From assembly GCA_025938035.1 (NCBI GenBank), contig JAICQE010000097.1, forward strand, positions 1 through 16,665: DNA of 16,665 nt, given 5' to 3'. Both the position numbers and the translations under genes were made by a program. Position 1 is the first letter of the stretch. Each line of letters starts with the position of its first letter. The DNA is from Vicinamibacteria bacterium (GTDB taxonomy: Bacteria; Acidobacteriota; Vicinamibacteria; Vicinamibacterales; UBA2999). A model generated the notes under the pieces. The model had not been told where the DNA came from. It did not search any database and saw nothing but the letters and a program-made list of their open reading frames with translations. Below, piece by piece: positions 13,836 through 16,665 of this stretch.

Positions 13836-14852
13836 ATGAAGAAACTTGCAGTCATGTTCGCGTGCGCTGCTGTCCTGGCCGCGGCCGCTCCTGCTCTCGC
13901 GCATCACAGCGCCGCCGCCTTCGACGGCCAGAAGAAGATCTCGGTCACCGGCAAGGTGGTCGAGTACCGCTACATGAACCCGCACATCTACCTCACACTC
14001 GAGGTCACGAAAGAGGACGGGACGAAGCAGCGGATGGAGGTCGAGGCGGGTGCGGCGTCGGTGCTCAACGCCCTCGGCTTCACCCAGGACAAACACAAGG
14101 TCGGCGACATCGTGACGATCTCCGGCAGCCCGAGCCGCCGCGAGCCGGAGAAGCTGATGCTCGGCCGCGACATGACGAAGCAGAAGGACAACTCCTACGT
14201 GCCGCTGAACATCAGTTCGCGCAGCATCTACGAAGTGAAGACCGACGCCGTCGCGACCAGCATTGCCGGGACGTGGTTCTCGCCAATGAGCTCGTTTGGC
14301 GCATACATGGGCACAGCGGGCAAATGGCCGCGGACCGAGGAGGCTAGAGCGATCGGGAAAAAGATGTCCGACTCGCGCGCGACGACGCAGAAGGACTGTA
14401 TCCCCATCGGCCTGCCGTCGACGATGTTCTATCCGGTTGCCACCACCATCAACGTCCAGAAGGACAAGGTGGTGATGAAGATCGACTGGATGGATACGGA
14501 GCGGACGATCTATCTCGACGGGCGCAAGCATCCGCCCGCGACGCAGCAGTTCCTGCACGGACATTCGGTCGGGCGGTGGGAAGGCAAGGTGCTCGTCGTC
14601 GAGACGACGAACTTCACGAAGCACGATATGGGTCTCTCAACCAGCGTGCCGAGCAGCGAACAGAAGAAACTCACCGAGCGGTTCGAAGTGGCTGCCGATG
14701 GCAAGTCGCTGACCTACTCCGGCACCGTCGAGGATCCGGTCTACCTGACACAGCCGGCGCAGTGGTCGGGCAGGCTCGAGTACCGCCCGGGGATGCCGCA
14801 GTCGAACCAGAAGTGCAACGTGGAAGTGGCGCGGCGATTCCTCAACGATTAG
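13836..14852 (+). CDS. Exported two-domain DUF6152 protein
   Basis: This 338-residue protein has a textbook signal peptide (KK at 2-3, hydrophobic 4-20, cleavage after LA at about 22). The mature N-terminus is AHHSAAAFDGQK, then the DUF6152 domain with VTGKVVEYRYMNPHIYLTLE, clearly related to the small protein at 4256-4690. A second domain (about residues 130-338) holds TIYLDGRKHPPATQQFLHGH, SVGRWEGKVLVVETTNFTKH and LEYRPGMPQSNQKC. I have seen this combination in exported acidobacterial proteins of unknown role. ATG 13836 has GGGGAG about 13 bases upstream, a long spacing. The gene ends just before a strong hairpin (14856-14897) shared with the convergent DUF1697 gene. It probably acts in the periplasm; no enzymatic motif is evident. 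Confidence 0.82.
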   Translation: MKKLAVMFACAAVLAAAAPALAHHSAAAFDGQKKISVTGKVVEYRYMNPHIYLTLEVTKEDGTKQRMEVEAGAASVLNALGFTQDKHKVGDIVTISGSPSRREPEKLMLGRDMTKQKDNSYVPLNISSRSIYEVKTDAVATSIAGTWFSPMSSFGAYMGTAGKWPRTEEARAIGKKMSDSRATTQKDCIPIGLPSTMFYPVATTINVQKDKVVMKIDWMDTERTIYLDGRKHPPATQQFLHGHSVGRWEGKVLVVETTNFTKHDMGLSTSVPSSEQKKLTERFEVAADGKSLTYSGTVEDPVYLTQPAQWSGRLEYRPGMPQSNQKCNVEVARRFLND

Positions 14853-14855
14853 CTG

Positions 14856-14897
14856 AAACGCTGACAGGCCGACCTGAAGGTCGGCCTGTCAACGTTT
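14856..14897. terminator. Bidirectional hairpin terminator between convergent genes
   Basis: TGACAGGCCGACC (14862-14874), loop TGAA, GGTCGGCCTGTCA (14879-14891) form a perfect 13-bp stem. After one mismatch, AAACG (14856-14860) pairs with CGTTT (14893-14897), so both strands end in a short T-rich run. It starts four bases after the DUF6152 stop and reaches two bases into the end of the DUF1697 gene. The CC-TGAA-GG loop resembles that of the REP-like repeats in this window. Confidence 0.75.
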
Positions 14898-15432
14898 ACG
14901 TCGGCCTTTTTGCGATGCGCAGAATCGTCGACCAGTTACGACCGGTTGACGCCACGCCAAGTTCCTTCTCGGTCCATAGGCCCGGAAACCCGAAAAACCC
15001 ATTCGGCTTGCGCCGGCTGACGATCAGCGCGTCCTGCTCGTACATGCCGGGCACCTCGATCACTTCCTTCGGGATTGCGATCGGAAACACGGGCAGCCGT
15101 TTTGGCTTGCCGAGCAGAAACAGCACGTACAGCTTGACGGTCCGATCGTCGACCAGCGGGCCGAAGGGCGCCGCGCCAATCATCCGCTCGAGGTATGGCA
15201 GCGTGCGAAACGCGATCCCGGGATCGGTGCCGAGCAGCGGCCGGACCTTCTTCACGATTCGCTCGCGCAGCGGGCCGAGCGCGCCTGGCGCCTCGAAGAC
15301 GACGTTGCCGCTGGCGATCACAGTGCGGGCGTTCGTTGCCCCGGCGGCGGTGAACGCCTTCTGCAGGTCGGTCATCTTCACGAGCCCGCGCCCGCCGACG
15401 TTCACCGCTCGAAGAAACGCGACGTGCGTCAC
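14896..15432 (-). CDS. DUF1697 family protein
   Basis: This 178-residue protein begins with the family signature MTHVAFLRAVNVGG...VKMTDLQKAF, followed by TVIASGNVVFE at about 37-48, then a C-terminal half with PFG, VLFLLGKP and GFFGFPGLWTEKELGVASTG, RNWST. DUF1697 proteins are about 170-185 residues, widespread and of unknown biochemical role. The length is full. The start is GTG 15432, overlapping the XerC stop as GTGA, so it is probably translated after XerC on the same message. Its 3' end lies in the arm of the convergent hairpin at 14856-14897. The association with trmFO-xerC appears local; I know no functional link. Confidence 0.9.
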   Translation of the reverse strand: MTHVAFLRAVNVGGRGLVKMTDLQKAFTAAGATNARTVIASGNVVFEAPGALGPLRERIVKKVRPLLGTDPGIAFRTLPYLERMIGAAPFGPLVDDRTVKLYVLFLLGKPKRLPVFPIAIPKEVIEVPGMYEQDALIVSRRKPNGFFGFPGLWTEKELGVASTGRNWSTILRIAKRPT

Positions 15433-16391
15433 GACGATTCAGGGTCCACCTGAAGGCGGACACGACGAGCTCTCGGATGCGACTTCCGATACACATCCAG
15501 CAACTGCGCGGCATTGACGTGCGTATACCGCTGCGTCGTCGAGAGCTGCACGTGGCCGAGGAGTTCCTGGATGGCGCGCAGGTCGGCCCCGCGCTCGAGC
15601 AGGTGCGTGGCGAACGAGTGCCGCAGTGCGTGCGGGCTGATCCCGAACCGCGTGCTGCACAGGCTGACGTACCGCGCCACCAGCCGCTGCACGCTGCGCC
15701 CGGTCAGGCGTGACCCACGGAAATTCACGAACAATGGATCGTCGGCCTTCGCGTGCTTCGCGCTCTTCGCGCGCTTCGCGGCGACCAGCGACGGGCGGTC
15801 CTTCAGCCATCTCAGGATCGCCTGCTTCGTCGTCTCATTGAACGGGACGATCCGTTCCTTCGCGCCCTTGCCCATCACGCGGACCATGCGGGCGCTCAGG
15901 TTCACGTCCTCGACGTCGAGCCCGACCAGCTCGCTCAGACGAAGGCCGGACGCGTAGAACAGCTCGAGGATCGCGCGATCGCGGCAGCCAAGCGGATCGC
16001 CGGCGTCGGGGGTCGAGAGCAGCGTGGACATCTCGTCCACCGACAGGTGCGCCGGGACTTTCTGCTCGCGCTTCGGCGACGCCGCCAGCGCCACCGGGTC
16101 GCCTTCGATCCAGCCCTCGCGGCGCATGTAGCGCGTGAACGTCCGCAGCGCCGACAGCTTGCGCGAGACCGACGATCGCGCCTGGCCTTGCCGGTACAGA
16201 TCGGCCATGAACGCACGGACCGTGGACAGGTCGACCTGCTCGGGCCGCAGCTCCGCCCGGAGTGTGCGATGGTGGTCCGCGGCGAAGGAGAGGAACTGCG
16301 AGAGGTCGCTGTCGTACGCCGCCACGGTGTGCGGCGAGGCGTTGCGATTCAGGCGCAGGAACTCAAGGAAGGATCGGAGCTGCTCTTTCAC
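15429..16391 (-). CDS. xerC: Tyrosine recombinase XerC
   Basis: This 320-residue tyrosine recombinase follows trmFO, a gene order common for xerC, which resolves chromosome dimers at dif with XerD. An N-terminal SAM-like DNA-binding domain (about 1-95; NASPHTVAAYDSDLSQF) precedes the catalytic domain with R151 (ASGLRLSEL), K175 (MGKGAKER), H254 and R257 (SPHALRHSFATHLLERGAD), H280 (ELLGH) and Y289 (QRYTHVN), a complete set. GTG 16391 is preferred (GAGG nine bases upstream); TTG 16415 would add eight residues. Two oddities: residues 204-216 form an AKR-AKS-AKH-AKA insert from four 9-nt tandem repeats, making the K-to-Y interval about 11 residues longer than in E. coli XerC. The tail after SHPRA comes from a REP-like repeat. 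Both lie outside the catalytic motifs, so activity is probably retained. XerD-like or another Xer paralogue remains possible. Confidence 0.9.
   Translation of the reverse strand: MKEQLRSFLEFLRLNRNASPHTVAAYDSDLSQFLSFAADHHRTLRAELRPEQVDLSTVRAFMADLYRQGQARSSVSRKLSALRTFTRYMRREGWIEGDPVALAASPKREQKVPAHLSVDEMSTLLSTPDAGDPLGCRDRAILELFYASGLRLSELVGLDVEDVNLSARMVRVMGKGAKERIVPFNETTKQAILRWLKDRPSLVAAKRAKSAKHAKADDPLFVNFRGSRLTGRSVQRLVARYVSLCSTRFGISPHALRHSFATHLLERGADLRAIQELLGHVQLSTTQRYTHVNAAQLLDVYRKSHPRARRVRLQVDPESS
15442..15467 (+). repeat. REP-like hairpin repeat, copy 2 (inside the xerC 3' end)
   Basis: GGGTCCACC (15442-15450), loop TGAA, GGCGGAC (15455-15461), tail ACGACG. One A replaces G in the left arm, breaking one base pair. 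It lies in the last codons of xerC and, read on the minus strand, encodes RRVRLQVDP. Confidence 0.75.
15747..15782. repeat. Four 9-nt tandem repeats inside xerC
   Basis: Four contiguous units share CTTCGCG: CTTCGCGTG, CTTCGCGCT, CTTCGCGCG and CTTCGCGGC. On the coding strand each gives Ala-Lys-X, yielding AKA/AKH/AKS/AKR in sequence. The unit resembles one arm of the CTTCGTGG-type palindromic repeats such as the one at 11748-11791. Because the unit is three codons, copy number can change without breaking the frame. Confidence 0.85.
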
Positions 16392-16665
16392 CGAGCCAGT
16401 CCTCGAGGGCGGCAAGCGCGCGTTCTGAAGTCACCGTCTTGCGATCGGCGCGTTTTGAATTGCCGCGGTGGGTCCGCCTGACGGCGGACACGACGTCGGC
16501 GGCGGGAGCGGGCATGATGCCGAACGTGATGTTCGTCGGCTGATAGTTGCGCGGGTCGGCGTGCGAGACGTAGTAGCCGAGCGCACCGATGGCTGTGGTG
16601 CGCGGCGGCGCGGACGGCTCCTCGCCCAGCACCTGCGCGGCGGCGTTGCGTCCGGCAATCACGCC
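16363..16665 (-). CDS. trmFO: TrmFO, folate-dependent tRNA (uracil-54-C5) methyltransferase, C-terminal part
   Basis: The window end cuts this gene; about 100 C-terminal residues are visible. GVIAGRNAAAQVLGEEPSAP followed by PRTTAIGALGYYVSHADP and NYQPTNITFGIMP are highly characteristic of the TrmFO C-terminus. TrmFO makes m5U54 in the tRNA T-loop using methylenetetrahydrofolate and FAD/NAD(P)H. The terminal helix ERALAALEDWL is also family-like. Between them lies ADVVSAVRRTHRGNSK, a stretch coded by a REP-like hairpin repeat (16470-16495) and absent from TrmFO proteins I can recall, making this region about 11 residues longer than in B. subtilis TrmFO. Its stop at 16363-16365 lies 29 nt inside xerC. 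The trmFO-xerC order is conserved in many bacteria. Confidence 0.88.
   Translation of the reverse strand, partial: GVIAGRNAAAQVLGEEPSAPPRTTAIGALGYYVSHADPRNYQPTNITFGIMPAPAADVVSAVRRTHRGNSKRADRKTVTSERALAALEDWLGERAAPILP
16470..16495 (+). repeat. REP-like hairpin repeat, copy 3 (in frame inside trmFO)
   Basis: GGGTCCGCC (16470-16478), loop TGAC, GGCGGAC (16483-16489), tail ACGACG. The seven-bp stem is perfect. It has the same orientation as the copies at 13765-13790 and 15442-15467. It lies within the trmFO reading frame and encodes VVSAVRRTH on the minus strand, a different frame from copy 2. Confidence 0.8.

Noticed and set aside
1..16665. tRNA, rRNA, riboswitch, phage or classical insertion sequence
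   Set aside because: I found no cloverleaf, conserved rRNA stretch, known riboswitch core, structural phage gene or transposase in any gap; the gaps are nearly all under 120 bp.

Overview
The window is GC-rich (roughly 65% by eye), densely coding bacterial chromosome. I infer an Acidobacteriota genome, probably Vicinamibacteria (subdivision 6). The reasons are the family mix (two DUF6152 proteins, DUF1684, a DUF8021-like protein, an IorAB-type molybdenum hydroxylase, a soluble RdhA-like iron-sulfur protein) and short palindromic repeats of the TCCGCCTGAAGGCGGA type, which I recall as abundant in that lineage. No 16S gene is present, so the assignment rests on recall and cannot be confirmed from this window.

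Layout from left to right. At 1-313 (-) is a BlaI/MecI-type repressor remnant with a frameshift and no usable start. Divergent from it, at 362-999 (+), is a VapB/VapC toxin-antitoxin pair; a near-perfect 26-bp dyad covers its predicted promoter and ribosome-binding site. At 1005-5579 (-) is an operon: a DUF1684 lipoprotein, a small exported DUF6152 protein, and an unusual 1084-codon fusion of a seven-blade FG-GAP-like propeller to a YtcJ-type amidohydrolase. At 5614-8435 (+), divergent by only 34 bp, is a two-subunit molybdenum hydroxylase with a [2Fe-2S] small subunit and a Tat-exported large subunit. At 8517-11232 (+) are an ABC-2 type transporter (ATPase and permease) and an RdhA-like 2x[4Fe-4S] protein in an overlapping operon. 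At 11243-13725 (-) are a DUF8021-like exported protein, a membrane-anchored SGNH hydrolase and a small lipoprotein. At 13836-14852 (+) is a second, longer DUF6152 protein. At 14896-16665 (-) are trmFO (cut by the window end), xerC and a DUF1697 gene, in overlapping order.

Nearly every within-operon junction overlaps by 1-8 nt (ATGA, GTGA, TTGA, TGATG), which suggests pervasive translational coupling and fixes many of the starts given here.

The most distinctive signal is the load of short palindromic or tandem repeats, several of them inside reading frames. A 72-bp palindrome adds exactly 24 codons at the N-terminus of the propeller-amidohydrolase. A hairpin repeat lies in frame near the trmFO C-terminus, and another copy supplies the xerC C-terminal tail in a different frame. 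Four 9-nt tandem repeats insert an AKx-AKx-AKx-AKx stretch into XerC. A 54-bp element at 8451-8504 folds as a perfect three-way junction. The second notable point is the fusion itself: its junction carries what looks like a leftover signal-peptide tail of the amidohydrolase. I see no CRISPR array, tRNA, rRNA, prophage or classical insertion sequence.
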